Source: G942493275 sp942493275 (GTDB lineage: Bacteria > Actinomycetota > Coriobacteriia > Anaerosomatales > PHET01). Taken from it: DNA of 64,000 nucleotides. Made by a program: the position numbers and the translations under genes. Of the stretch, positions 8,995 to 17,368 are shown one piece after another. The notes beneath the pieces are model-generated. The model saw only the letters and a list, made by a program, of their open reading frames with translations. It did no database searches and was not told the DNA's origin. Position 1 is the first letter of the stretch. The number at the start of each line of letters is the position of its first letter. The stretch covers positions 186,001 to 250,000 of the forward strand of contig OW818687.1 of assembly GCA_942493275.1 (NCBI GenBank). Reading direction: 5' to 3'.

Positions 8995-10107
8995 TCAGCC
9001 GAGCAGCTCCACCACGAGGTCGCCCATGCGCGACGTCCCAACGACCTTGTCCGCATCGGTATCCGCGGCGGCGATGTCTTTGGTGCGCCAGCCGGCGTCG
9101 AGCACGCGCTCGATTGCGGCGGCGAGCTCATCGGCAGCGCCGTGCATGTCGAAGCTGTAGCGCAGCATCAGCTCGACCGAGAGGAGCATGGCAAGCGGAT
9201 TCGCAATCCCCTGCCCGGCGATATCGGGGGCCGACCCGTGACTCGGCTCGTAGAGCGCCGTGCCATCGCCGAGCGACGCAGACGCCAGCATCCCGAGCGA
9301 ACCCGTGAGCATCGACGCCTCGTCGGAGAGGATGTCGCCAAACATGTTCTCAGTCACCATCACGTCGAACTGAGCGGGCCAGCGGATAAGCTGCATCGCC
9401 GAGTTGTCGACGAGCTGGTCGACGAGTTCGACGTCGGAGTACTCGGCCTCGTGCAGACGATGCACGACCTCACGCCAGAGCCGGGACGACTCGAGGACGT
9501 TGGCCTTGTCGACGCTGTGAACCTTGTTGCCGCGCGTACGCGCCGCCTCGAACGCGGTGCGGGCGATCCGCGCAATCTCAAACTCGCGATAGTCCATCGT
9601 GTCGTAGGCGCGCATGCCGACCGCGCCGTTCTCGCCAGCGCCCTCGACGTCGGTCTCGCGAGCCCTGTCTCCGAAGTACAGGCCACCGGTGAGCTCGCGC
9701 ACGATGAGCATGTCGACACCCTCGAGGAACTCGGGCTTCAGGGTCGACGCATCGCGAAGCGAATCGAAGATCTTGACCGGGCGCAGGTTCGCGAAGAGCC
9801 CGAGCGCCTTGCGGATGCCGAGGAGCCCCTGTTCAGGACGAGGCTTGGCGGGATCGGTGGTGTCCCACTTGGGGCCGCCGATCGCTGCGAGAAGGACAGC
9901 ATCAGAGCGGTGGGCGACCTCGAGGGTTTCATCGGGAAGCGCGGTACCCGTGGCGTCGATGGCCGCCCCGCCGAGCAGCGCCTCCTCGAACACGAAGGTC
10001 ACGCCATGGCGCTCGCCGATCGCGCCGAGGACCTTCACGGCCTCAGCGGTGATCTCGGGACCGATCCCGTCGCCGGGAAGCAGGCAGATGCTCTTGTGGA
10101 CAGGCAA
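8995..10107 (-). CDS. leuB: 3-isopropylmalate dehydrogenase
   Basis: Oxidative decarboxylation of 3-isopropylmalate with NAD+, and in the citramalate route of 3-methylmalate to 2-oxobutyrate. Seen: LLPGDGIGPEI at the N-terminus, LLGIRKALGLFANLRP (the IPMDH substrate helix, not the SxN of isocitrate dehydrogenases), and HGSAPDIAGQGIANP, whose Asp-Ile pair marks NAD+ preference. The TTG start at 10107 has an AGGAGG site 5 bases upstream and gives a normal length of about 370 residues. It begins the leuB-ilvE-cimA-ligase run and has its own promoter candidate at 10139-10166. Confidence 0.95.
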   Translation of the reverse strand: MPVHKSICLLPGDGIGPEITAEAVKVLGAIGERHGVTFVFEEALLGGAAIDATGTALPDETLEVAHRSDAVLLAAIGGPKWDTTDPAKPRPEQGLLGIRKALGLFANLRPVKIFDSLRDASTLKPEFLEGVDMLIVRELTGGLYFGDRARETDVEGAGENGAVGMRAYDTMDYREFEIARIARTAFEAARTRGNKVHSVDKANVLESSRLWREVVHRLHEAEYSDVELVDQLVDNSAMQLIRWPAQFDVMVTENMFGDILSDEASMLTGSLGMLASASLGDGTALYEPSHGSAPDIAGQGIANPLAMLLSVELMLRYSFDMHGAADELAAAIERVLDAGWRTKDIAAADTDADKVVGTSRMGDLVVELLG

Positions 10108-10138
10108 CGGTTCCTCCTGAGGGTCGAGTGTGCGCATC

Positions 10139-10166
10139 ATTCTATCGCACCACCACGACGCCACAA
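10139..10166 (-). promoter_or_regulatory. candidate sigma-70 promoter of the leuB operon
   Basis: On the minus strand a TTGTGG -35 (10161-10166) is followed after 16 bases by a TAGAAT -10 (10139-10144), about 30 bases upstream of the leuB start. The -10 is strong and the -35 weak. The site lies in the 69-base gap between leuB and the GMD-like gene, the only room for a promoter here. Confidence 0.4.
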
Positions 10167-10176
10167 TCGGTCTCGT

Positions 10177-11145
10177 CTACCGGACGACGCCTCCGAGCCG
10201 ATCGATATCCGCGTCAACCATCATCGCCACGATGTCTTCAAAAGTGGCGCGCGGGTACCAGCCCAGGCGTTCGCGCGCCCGAGTCGCGTCACCGTAGTGC
10301 ATGGGCACGTCGACCGGCCTGAACAGAGACTCATCGACCCTCACGAAGTCGCGATAGTCCAGATCGACCCGGGAGAATGCGGCCTCGCAGAACTCCCTCA
10401 CGCTATGCGTCTCGCCGGTGGCCACGACGTAGTCGTCCGGGAGGGGCTGCTGCAGCATGAGCCACATGGCCTCGACGTAGTCGCCCGCAAAACCCCAGTC
10501 GCGCCGGGCGTCGAGGTTGCCCAGAGTCAGTTCGCCATCGAGCCCCAACCTGATGCGGGCGACGGCGGTCGTGATCTTGCGCGTCACGTACTGTGGCTCG
10601 CGCAGCGGGGATTCGTGGTTGAAGAGGATCCCGCAACTGGCGTGCATGTCATAGGACTCGCGATAGCTGTGCACGATATGCAGCGCATACGCCTTGGCGG
10701 CCGCATACGGCGACCTGGGGCGAATCGGCGTGTCCTCGGTCTGAGGCGTTCCGTCCGAGCCGCCGAACACCTCGGCCGACGCAGCCTGAAAGAACCGGGC
10801 CTCGGGACACACCTGCCTCATCGCTTCGAGCAGTCGGAGCGCGCCTACCGCGTTGATGTCGGTCGAGGCCAGAGCGTCGCGCCAGGAGTCCCCGACAAAC
10901 GAGCGGCCGGCAAGGTTGTAGACCTCTGACGGCCTGGCCGCATCGACCGCGTGCAACAACGAGTCCATGTCCGAGAGATCGGCGTCGAGCGCAGTGAACG
11001 CGTCTCCATAACCGGCGGCCCGCTCGGCAAAGGCGCCCGGCTCAGGGCCCACGACGCCAAATACCTCATAGCCCTTTGAGAGCAGCAGTGTCGTCAGGTA
11101 GTGCCCATCCTGCCCCGCTGCTCCGGTGACGAGCGCCCTGCTCAC
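10177..11145 (-). CDS. GDP-mannose 4,6-dehydratase paralogue (short-chain dehydrogenase/epimerase)
   Basis: A 322-residue extended SDR protein that starts GAAGQDGHYLT, the GMD-type nucleotide-binding signature. It keeps the SYK-type catalytic set (QAASAEVFG, then SPYAAAKAYA) and FNHESP. It is clearly a duplicate of the gene just upstream, with which it overlaps by 4 bases, sharing LGNLDARRDWGFAGDYV and ATGETHSVREFC. It is more diverged at the N-terminus (a VGPEPGAF segment instead of VRRTSTDS). It could be a second GMD, or a neofunctionalised dehydratase or reductase for a GDP-6-deoxyhexose; the sequence cannot decide. Confidence 0.8.
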   Translation of the reverse strand: MSRALVTGAAGQDGHYLTTLLLSKGYEVFGVVGPEPGAFAERAAGYGDAFTALDADLSDMDSLLHAVDAARPSEVYNLAGRSFVGDSWRDALASTDINAVGALRLLEAMRQVCPEARFFQAASAEVFGGSDGTPQTEDTPIRPRSPYAAAKAYALHIVHSYRESYDMHASCGILFNHESPLREPQYVTRKITTAVARIRLGLDGELTLGNLDARRDWGFAGDYVEAMWLMLQQPLPDDYVVATGETHSVREFCEAAFSRVDLDYRDFVRVDESLFRPVDVPMHYGDATRARERLGWYPRATFEDIVAMMVDADIDRLGGVVR

Positions 11146-12128
11146 AAGTGGTCACCCTGAGCCGCACACGCATTCAGGCGCCGGAGGTCGGCGTCGACCA
11201 TCATCTCGACCAGCCCCCGGAAGCTGACTTCCGGCTCCCACGAGAGCTGCTTGCGGGCCTTGGCCGCGTCGCCGAGCAGCAGGTCCACTTCGGCGGGCCT
11301 CACGAAGCGCTCATCAACGACGACGTACTGCTCGTAGTCCAAACCGACGTGACCGAATGCGATCTCGCAGAACTCCCTCACGCTGTGAGTCTCGCCGGTG
11401 GCGATCACGTAGTCGTCGGGGGCGTCCTGCTGCAGCATCAGCCACATCGCCTTGACGTAGTCCCCTGCAAACCCCCAGTCCCGGCGAGCGTCCAGGTTGC
11501 CGAGACGCAGTTCCTGCGCCTGTCCAAGCTTGATGCGGGCGACCCCGTCGGTGATCTTGCGGGTGACGAACTCAATGCCGCGACGAGGCGACTCGTGGTT
11601 GAACAGAATGCCGTTGCTCGCGTGAAGTCCGAACGACTCCCGGTAGTTCAGTGTCACGTAATACGCATAGACCTTGGCGACACCGTACGGCGACCGCGGA
11701 TGGAACGGGGTGACCTCACTTTGCGGAACCTCGTGGACCTTCCCGTACATCTCGGAGGAGGAAGCCTGATAGAAGCGCGCATCGGGCTTGATGCGACGAA
11801 TCGCCTCGAGCAGCCGCGTCACGCCAAGCGCGTCGACGTCGCCGGTGTAGACCGCCTGGCGCCACGAATCGCCAACGAATGACTGGGCGGCAAGGTTGTA
11901 GACCTCGTCCGGCCTGGCGTCCTCGATGGCTGCATACAACGACGCCTGGTCGGACATGTCGCCCGACACGACGGTGATCCGATCGAGGAGATGTCTCACC
12001 CGCTCGAGCGAATCTGTCGAGGTGCGTCGCACCAGCCCGTACACCTCGTAGTCCTTGTCGAGAAGCATCTCGGCGAGGTATGAGCCATCCTGGCCCGTCA
12101 GTCCGGTGATGAGAGCGCGTTTGGTCAC
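11142..12128 (-). CDS. gmd: GDP-mannose 4,6-dehydratase
   Basis: Converts GDP-D-mannose to GDP-4-keto-6-deoxy-D-mannose, the precursor of GDP-L-fucose, GDP-D-rhamnose and related sugars. The 328-residue protein has the NADP+-binding GLTGQDGSYLAEMLL start, VRRTS, YQASSSEMYGKV (catalytic Ser/Glu), SPYGVAKVYAYY (Tyr and Lys) and FNHESPRRG. It follows manC (GDP-mannose synthesis) by about 30 bases and overlaps a paralogue by 4 bases. The partner reductase GDP-fucose synthase is encoded 17 kb away at 29.0-30.0 kb. Confidence 0.93.
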   Translation of the reverse strand: MTKRALITGLTGQDGSYLAEMLLDKDYEVYGLVRRTSTDSLERVRHLLDRITVVSGDMSDQASLYAAIEDARPDEVYNLAAQSFVGDSWRQAVYTGDVDALGVTRLLEAIRRIKPDARFYQASSSEMYGKVHEVPQSEVTPFHPRSPYGVAKVYAYYVTLNYRESFGLHASNGILFNHESPRRGIEFVTRKITDGVARIKLGQAQELRLGNLDARRDWGFAGDYVKAMWLMLQQDAPDDYVIATGETHSVREFCEIAFGHVGLDYEQYVVVDERFVRPAEVDLLLGDAAKARKQLSWEPEVSFRGLVEMMVDADLRRLNACAAQGDHL

Positions 12129-12161
12129 GATGATGTCCCTGTCGGTCGAATCGGGCAGATG

Positions 12162-13622
12162 CTAGTGATCGCGGTCGTAGTCATCTTCGAGACGAACGAT
12201 GTCGTCCTCACCAAGGTACTCTCCCACCTGGACCTCGATGACCTTCAGCAGTACCTTCCCGCAGTTCTCGATCCTATGTACCGAGCCCACGGGGATGTAG
12301 GCGCTCTCGTTCACGTGGACCTCGAGCCGCTCGTCGTCTCGCGTGACGATCGCGGTGCCCGAGACGACGATCCAGTGCTCGGAACGGTGATGGTGTCTCT
12401 GCATGCTGGGCTTGGCGCCCGGCTTGATCTCAAGGAGCTTGATCTGGAATCCCGGGCCCTTGAGCAGGCTCGTCCACGAGCCCCAGGGACGCAGGCTGAC
12501 CTTGGGCTGAACGACCTCCTCGGCACCTATGGCCTTGAGGCTCTCGACGATCAGGCGGACGTCCTGAGCCCTGTCCTTGGGCGCGACGAGTGTCGCATCG
12601 GCGGTGTCGACGACCAGCAGGTCCTTGATGCCGAGTGTCGCCACAAGGCGGTCGGTGCTGAAGATGATGCTGTCTGAGCTGTCGATGTCCACGCCCCTGC
12701 CCACGCGCACGATACCGTGCCCGTCGGCGGCCGTGATCTCCTCGAGCGCAAGCAGCGAACCCACGTCGCTCCAGTCCAGCTCGGCGGGGATCGTGACGAC
12801 GCGGTCGGACCGCTCCATGACGGCGTAGTCGATCGAGATGCTCGGCAGGGCCGAGAAGCGGAGACGCGCCTCGTCGGCGTCCAGGGTCTTTGCTTTGGCT
12901 TCCGACGCGAACCAACGTGCGGTCTCGGCGATCAGAGCGGTGTCCTCGTGGGCCGCCAGCTCGTCGAGCACCTGCGACGCCTTCATCACGAACACGCCCG
13001 CATTCCAGGAGTACTCGCCACTGGCCACGTACTCCTCGGCGACCTTGAGTTCGGGCTTCTCGACGAACCGCAACGCGCGGTGAGGGACGGCTTCACCAAC
13101 GGCGAACTCGGACATCTCCTCGCCGCTCTGGATGTAGCCGTAGCCCGTCTCCGGCCTCGATGGCGCGATGCCGATCGTGACCAGGTAGTCCGCACGTGCG
13201 AGCTCGATGCCGCTCTCCAGGCATGCCTTCCAGAGGGCGCCACCGTCCAGGAGATGGTCGGAGGGCAACACCACCATCACCGCATCGGGGCTCTCGACCT
13301 CGAGCGTGGCGGCCGCCAGCGCGATTGCGGGAGCGGTGTTTCTCGGAGTCGGCTCTACGAGGTATCGCAGGTGGTGGAGGGCGACGTCGGGCTGCGCGGT
13401 GAGGTGGTTGCGCATCTCGTCGAAGAGACGCTCATTGGTCACGATGTAGACCGCCTCGCACTGGGCTGCACCGTCAACCCGGTGAACCGCCTGGGCGATC
13501 AGAGACTCCTGCCCAAAGACCGAAAGAAGCTGCTTTGGGGACAGTTCTCGAGACAGCGGCCAGAACCTCGTGCCGCTACCTCCCGCAAGGATGACGGCGT
13601 ATACCGGCTCGGAAACGCTCAC
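12162..13622 (-). CDS. manC: mannose-1-phosphate guanylyltransferase / mannose-6-phosphate isomerase (type II PMI-GMP)
   Basis: Bifunctional cytosolic enzyme making GDP-mannose. Residues 1-280 are the nucleotidyltransferase domain (LAGGSGTRFWPLSRELSPKQL signature, FVEKPELKVAEEYV). The C-terminal ~110 residues are the cupin isomerase domain (GPGFQIKLLEIKPGAK, HHHRSEHWIVVSGTA). The GTG start at 13622 has AAGGAG 6 bases upstream. At 486 residues it is full length. It feeds the two GMD-type genes downstream and lies 39 bases after leuD, so an amino acid gene and sugar-nucleotide genes share a transcription unit. Confidence 0.94.
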   Translation of the reverse strand: MSVSEPVYAVILAGGSGTRFWPLSRELSPKQLLSVFGQESLIAQAVHRVDGAAQCEAVYIVTNERLFDEMRNHLTAQPDVALHHLRYLVEPTPRNTAPAIALAAATLEVESPDAVMVVLPSDHLLDGGALWKACLESGIELARADYLVTIGIAPSRPETGYGYIQSGEEMSEFAVGEAVPHRALRFVEKPELKVAEEYVASGEYSWNAGVFVMKASQVLDELAAHEDTALIAETARWFASEAKAKTLDADEARLRFSALPSISIDYAVMERSDRVVTIPAELDWSDVGSLLALEEITAADGHGIVRVGRGVDIDSSDSIIFSTDRLVATLGIKDLLVVDTADATLVAPKDRAQDVRLIVESLKAIGAEEVVQPKVSLRPWGSWTSLLKGPGFQIKLLEIKPGAKPSMQRHHHRSEHWIVVSGTAIVTRDDERLEVHVNESAYIPVGSVHRIENCGKVLLKVIEVQVGEYLGEDDIVRLEDDYDRDH

Positions 13623-13661
13623 TCGACACTCCTTCTAGCCTCAGCGGACGGTACCTGCGCG

Positions 13662-14159
<498 letters not shown>

Positions 14160-14237
14160 GCGGAGCTCCTTATGCACACGGAATCACGGACGTATAACTA
14201 TATCAGGTGACGTGCGGGCGGCGGCGCTCCCACTGGG

Positions 14238-15194
14238 TCACGACTCGGTGAACAGTCCCTTGAGAATCCTGGGCCGAGAAGCCAGGAAGGCCCACCCGAT
14301 CCCGACCCCCCACCACAGGGTCGCCACGCGCACCAGCAGAGTCGCCGCCGACGCGTCCGGCGCGCTCATGCCCGTGGCGATGAGAAGCCCGGCCATCGAC
14401 GCCTCGGTGAGGCCGATGCCGCCCGGAAGGAACGTGAACGCGCCGAGTATCGTCGAGACCGCGTACACAGAGACGGTGGCGAGGATGCTCAGCTCGTCGA
14501 ATCCAAGGGCGCGGACGCACAGCCACATCCCCACGCCCTCGAGCCCCCACGCAATCACCGATGCAGGAACGGACCACGACAGCGTCCTCCACGAGAGCGC
14601 GGACTTGATCGTCTCCGAGATCACCGCAGCCGACGCCTGGTGGGACCGTGCCCACGCCTGCTTCTCCACCGCGCGCAACGCCACTCGATGGAACCATTCG
14701 GAGCCGGCGATCAGAACACCCACCCCTATGAGGACCGCGACGGACGAGACGACCCATTCGCCGTTGCGGATCAAAGCTGCGCCCCCGAGTGACAGAATCG
14801 CCACCGCGATCAGGTCCGCAACGCGCTCGCAAAACACCAGGGCCACGCCGGCAGCCATCGGCAGCCCGCCGACCTCCTTGGCCAGCGTGGCCTTGAGCAC
14901 CTCGCCAACCCGACCGGGCGTCACCGTCATAGTCTGTCCCGACAGCTGCAGGTACAGGCTGTCGGCGAAGCTAACCGGGTGACCAACGAGCCTCATCAGC
15001 CCACCCCACCGGATCGAGCGCACCAGAAAGCAGCCAAGGCTGAGCAGGAGCATGCCGAGAAACACGTCGAGCGGGAACTCGCGAAGAGTCGCGCCCACGG
15101 TATCGGCATCGGTGACGACGGCGAGCACGATGTAGACCGCTGCGCTCGCGATTGCCGCGACGATCAGACCCCGGATGACTCTTCTCTGGTTCAA
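14238..15194 (-). CDS. lysylphosphatidylglycerol synthase TM-region / UPF0104 family flippase-like membrane protein
   Basis: A 318-residue polytopic membrane protein with about 8 hydrophobic segments. It has the LPG_synthase_TM (AglD-like) pattern: SIRWGGLMRLVGHPVSF early, TPGRVGEVLKATL in the middle, and FLPGGIGLTEASMAGLL near the C-terminus. Stand-alone members are often found in glycan or lipid gene clusters and are thought to move lipid-linked substrates. No synthetase domain is fused. The start is a TTG with only a weak ribosome site. It is divergent from the UbiA-family gene at 15271 and heads a run with leuD, manC and gmd. Confidence 0.8.
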   Translation of the reverse strand: MNQRRVIRGLIVAAIASAAVYIVLAVVTDADTVGATLREFPLDVFLGMLLLSLGCFLVRSIRWGGLMRLVGHPVSFADSLYLQLSGQTMTVTPGRVGEVLKATLAKEVGGLPMAAGVALVFCERVADLIAVAILSLGGAALIRNGEWVVSSVAVLIGVGVLIAGSEWFHRVALRAVEKQAWARSHQASAAVISETIKSALSWRTLSWSVPASVIAWGLEGVGMWLCVRALGFDELSILATVSVYAVSTILGAFTFLPGGIGLTEASMAGLLIATGMSAPDASAATLLVRVATLWWGVGIGWAFLASRPRILKGLFTES

Positions 15195-15270
15195 TCTACG
15201 CCCATCTGGTCTACTCTTAACGTGCCTGACGGGTATTCAGGCACACTGGACATCAACCTCAGAGGGGATT

Positions 15271-16158
15271 ATGGCACGCACCCGCGCTAGCGACGTCATA
15301 GAACTCATGCGTCCGCGACAGTGGACCAAGAACCTGGCGGTCTTTGCCGCCGTGCTGTTCTCGGGCAGTCTGGGTGACGTGGGTATGCTCGTGACGGTGG
15401 CGGCTGCGTTCGCCGCACTGTGCCTGGTCTCGAGCGGACTTTACGCGCTCAACGACTCGATCGACGCCGAGCGCGACAAACTGCACCCCATCAAGAAGAA
15501 CCGGCCCGTCGCGAGCGGTCGCGTGAGCCGTCAGGGTGCTTTGGCGATCGGCACCGCGTTGATCATCACCGGCACCGCCCTGTCTGCAGCGCTCGGCGCG
15601 CCGTTCCTCGCGTGCGTTGCCGGGTACCTCACCATCCAGGCGCTGTACTCCGTGTGGCTCAAGAACATCTCCGTAGTCGACATGCTGGTGATCGCTACCG
15701 GCTTCGTGATTCGAGCCGTGTCCGGCGCGCTTGTCATCGACGTGGCCGTCTCGCCGTGGCTGGTGCTCTGCACGGGGCTTCTGGCCCTGTTCCTTGCTTC
15801 CGCGAAGCGGAGGCACGAGCTGGTACTGCTGCGCGAGGGGTCATCCGGTCACAGGCCCGTCCTCGATACCTACTCGGCCGAGCTGCTCGACAGCTTCATG
15901 GTCACCCTGTCGGCGGCCACGGTCACGTCGTACTCGCTCTACACGTTCTTCGAGCAGGGCGCGCCCGGCTACACGATGATGCTCACGATCCCGTTCGTGA
16001 TCTACGGCATCCTGCGCTATCAGTCTCTCGTGCTGCGTGATGCGCGCGGCGGGCGTCCCGAGGAAGTGCTTCTGGGAGACCGTCCGATCATGCTCGACAT
16101 CGCGCTATGGGCAGCCTCGGCCGTGGTCATACTCTACGTCCTCCCCCGGTTCATCTAG
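15271..16158 (+). CDS. UbiA-family prenyltransferase, decaprenyl-phosphate phosphoribosyltransferase-like
   Basis: A 295-residue integral membrane prenyltransferase. The polyprenyl-pyrophosphate motif region reads ALNDSIDAERDKLHPIKK near residues 60-80 (NDxxD...D), and the N-terminus MRPRQWTKNL is characteristic of the phosphoribosyl-decaprenyl-phosphate synthase branch (mycobacterial Rv3806c-like) that moves phosphoribose onto polyprenyl phosphate. A second loop, ASAKRRHELVLLREG, fits this branch. The ATG at 15271 is preceded by AGAGGGG. No DprE1/DprE2 partners are in the window, so the arabinose role is open. It is followed by a DUF362 gene 22 bases downstream. Confidence 0.8.
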   Translation: MARTRASDVIELMRPRQWTKNLAVFAAVLFSGSLGDVGMLVTVAAAFAALCLVSSGLYALNDSIDAERDKLHPIKKNRPVASGRVSRQGALAIGTALIITGTALSAALGAPFLACVAGYLTIQALYSVWLKNISVVDMLVIATGFVIRAVSGALVIDVAVSPWLVLCTGLLALFLASAKRRHELVLLREGSSGHRPVLDTYSAELLDSFMVTLSAATVTSYSLYTFFEQGAPGYTMMLTIPFVIYGILRYQSLVLRDARGGRPEEVLLGDRPIMLDIALWAASAVVILYVLPRFI

Positions 16159-16180
16159 CAACCCGTCTCAAGGAGCCATC

Positions 16181-17353
16181 ATGTCCCGTTCCAAGGTCGC
16201 CATCGTCCGTGCCGACGCGTCTCGTGCGCTCGAAGACGTGAGCCGCGTGATGGATCTGGGGGGCTACCGAGAAGCGCTCGACCCCTCGGCCACGACGATT
16301 CTCAAAGACAACATCTCGTGGCACATGCCGTACCTCTCGGCGAACACGACACCGTGGCAACTCGAAGGAGTCATCCGGGAGCTGAGAAGCGGCGGTTTCC
16401 GCGACGTGGTCTCGGTGCACAACAACACCGTGGTCACCGACCCCTTCAAGGGCGAGCGCCTCAACAAGCTGTCCCCGCTCTACGAGGGCTACTGCGTCGA
16501 CGAACTTTTCAACTTCGACCCCAAGCACATGGGGTGGCAGCACTACACCCCCAAAGCCGAGATGCTCGCACTCGACAAGGTCTTCCCCGACGGCATCCAC
16601 ATCCCCGACTACTTCCCGGGGAAGAACGTGGTTCACCTGCCCACCGTGAAGTGCCACATCTACACCACCACGACCGGTTCTATGAAGAACGCCTTCGGCG
16701 GCCTGCTCAACACGCGTCGCCACTACACGCACACGTGGATTCACGAGACGCTCGTCGACCTGCTCGCAATCCAGCAGGAGATCCATCCGGGCATCTTCGC
16801 GGTCATGGACGGCACGATCGCAGGCAACGGCCCCGGCCCGCGCACGATGGAGCCTATCGAGAAGAACGTCATGCTCGCGAGCTCGGACCAGGTCGCGATC
16901 GACGCGGTGGCTGCCAAGCTGATGGGCTTCGACCCGATGTCGATCAAGTACATCCGTCTGGCGCATGAGCGCGGCCTCGGCTGCGGCGACGTACGCGACA
17001 TCGAGATCGTGGGTGACACCGAGATCGCCGAGGAGAACTGGCACTTTCACGTCGGTCACAACACGGCGTCCCGGGTGGGACACGGACTGTGGTTCGGACC
17101 GCTGGGAGCGCTCCAGAAGCTGTTCTTCCACACGCCGCTCGTCTACATGTTCATCATGGGATCGTTCGTCTACCACGACTACGTCTGGTGGCCGATGAAG
17201 GGGCGCGGGATCCAGAAGACGGTCCGAGAAGAGACCGCGTGGGGCCGCCTCTTCGACACGTACAGCATCGCGCCTGACGCGCACGACTTCACGCCCGAGG
17301 CGTGCGACCGCCGCTCACTGCCCGACGACGCGCCCCGCTTTGCTGCCGATTAG
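16181..17353 (+). CDS. DUF362 domain protein
   Basis: A 390-residue protein of the DUF362 family. Seen: the N-terminal SKVAIVRADA, the LPTVKCHIYTTTTGSMKNAF stretch typical of the domain, NTRRHYTH, and VMDGTIAGNGPGPR. There is no 4Fe-4S ferredoxin domain as in the fused forms. The function of the family is uncertain; some members are linked to iron-sulphur or glycan-associated clusters. Start ATG 16181 has AAGGAG 6 bases upstream. It is translationally downstream of the UbiA-family gene and convergent with the next gene, with only 15 bases between stops. Confidence 0.8.
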   Translation: MSRSKVAIVRADASRALEDVSRVMDLGGYREALDPSATTILKDNISWHMPYLSANTTPWQLEGVIRELRSGGFRDVVSVHNNTVVTDPFKGERLNKLSPLYEGYCVDELFNFDPKHMGWQHYTPKAEMLALDKVFPDGIHIPDYFPGKNVVHLPTVKCHIYTTTTGSMKNAFGGLLNTRRHYTHTWIHETLVDLLAIQQEIHPGIFAVMDGTIAGNGPGPRTMEPIEKNVMLASSDQVAIDAVAAKLMGFDPMSIKYIRLAHERGLGCGDVRDIEIVGDTEIAEENWHFHVGHNTASRVGHGLWFGPLGALQKLFFHTPLVYMFIMGSFVYHDYVWWPMKGRGIQKTVREETAWGRLFDTYSIAPDAHDFTPEACDRRSLPDDAPRFAAD

Positions 17354-17368
17354 GCGGCGAAACGCAGG

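Noticed and set aside
8962..10929. 655-codon open frame opposite leuB and the GMD-like gene
   Set aside because: It spans two real genes on the other strand and shows no domain; composition artefact.
10177..11145. Call the GMD-like gene a GDP-6-deoxy-4-keto-mannose reductase (rmd)
   Set aside because: It keeps the GMD-type GQDGxYL and Ser/Glu active-site layout, so a reductase label is not supported.
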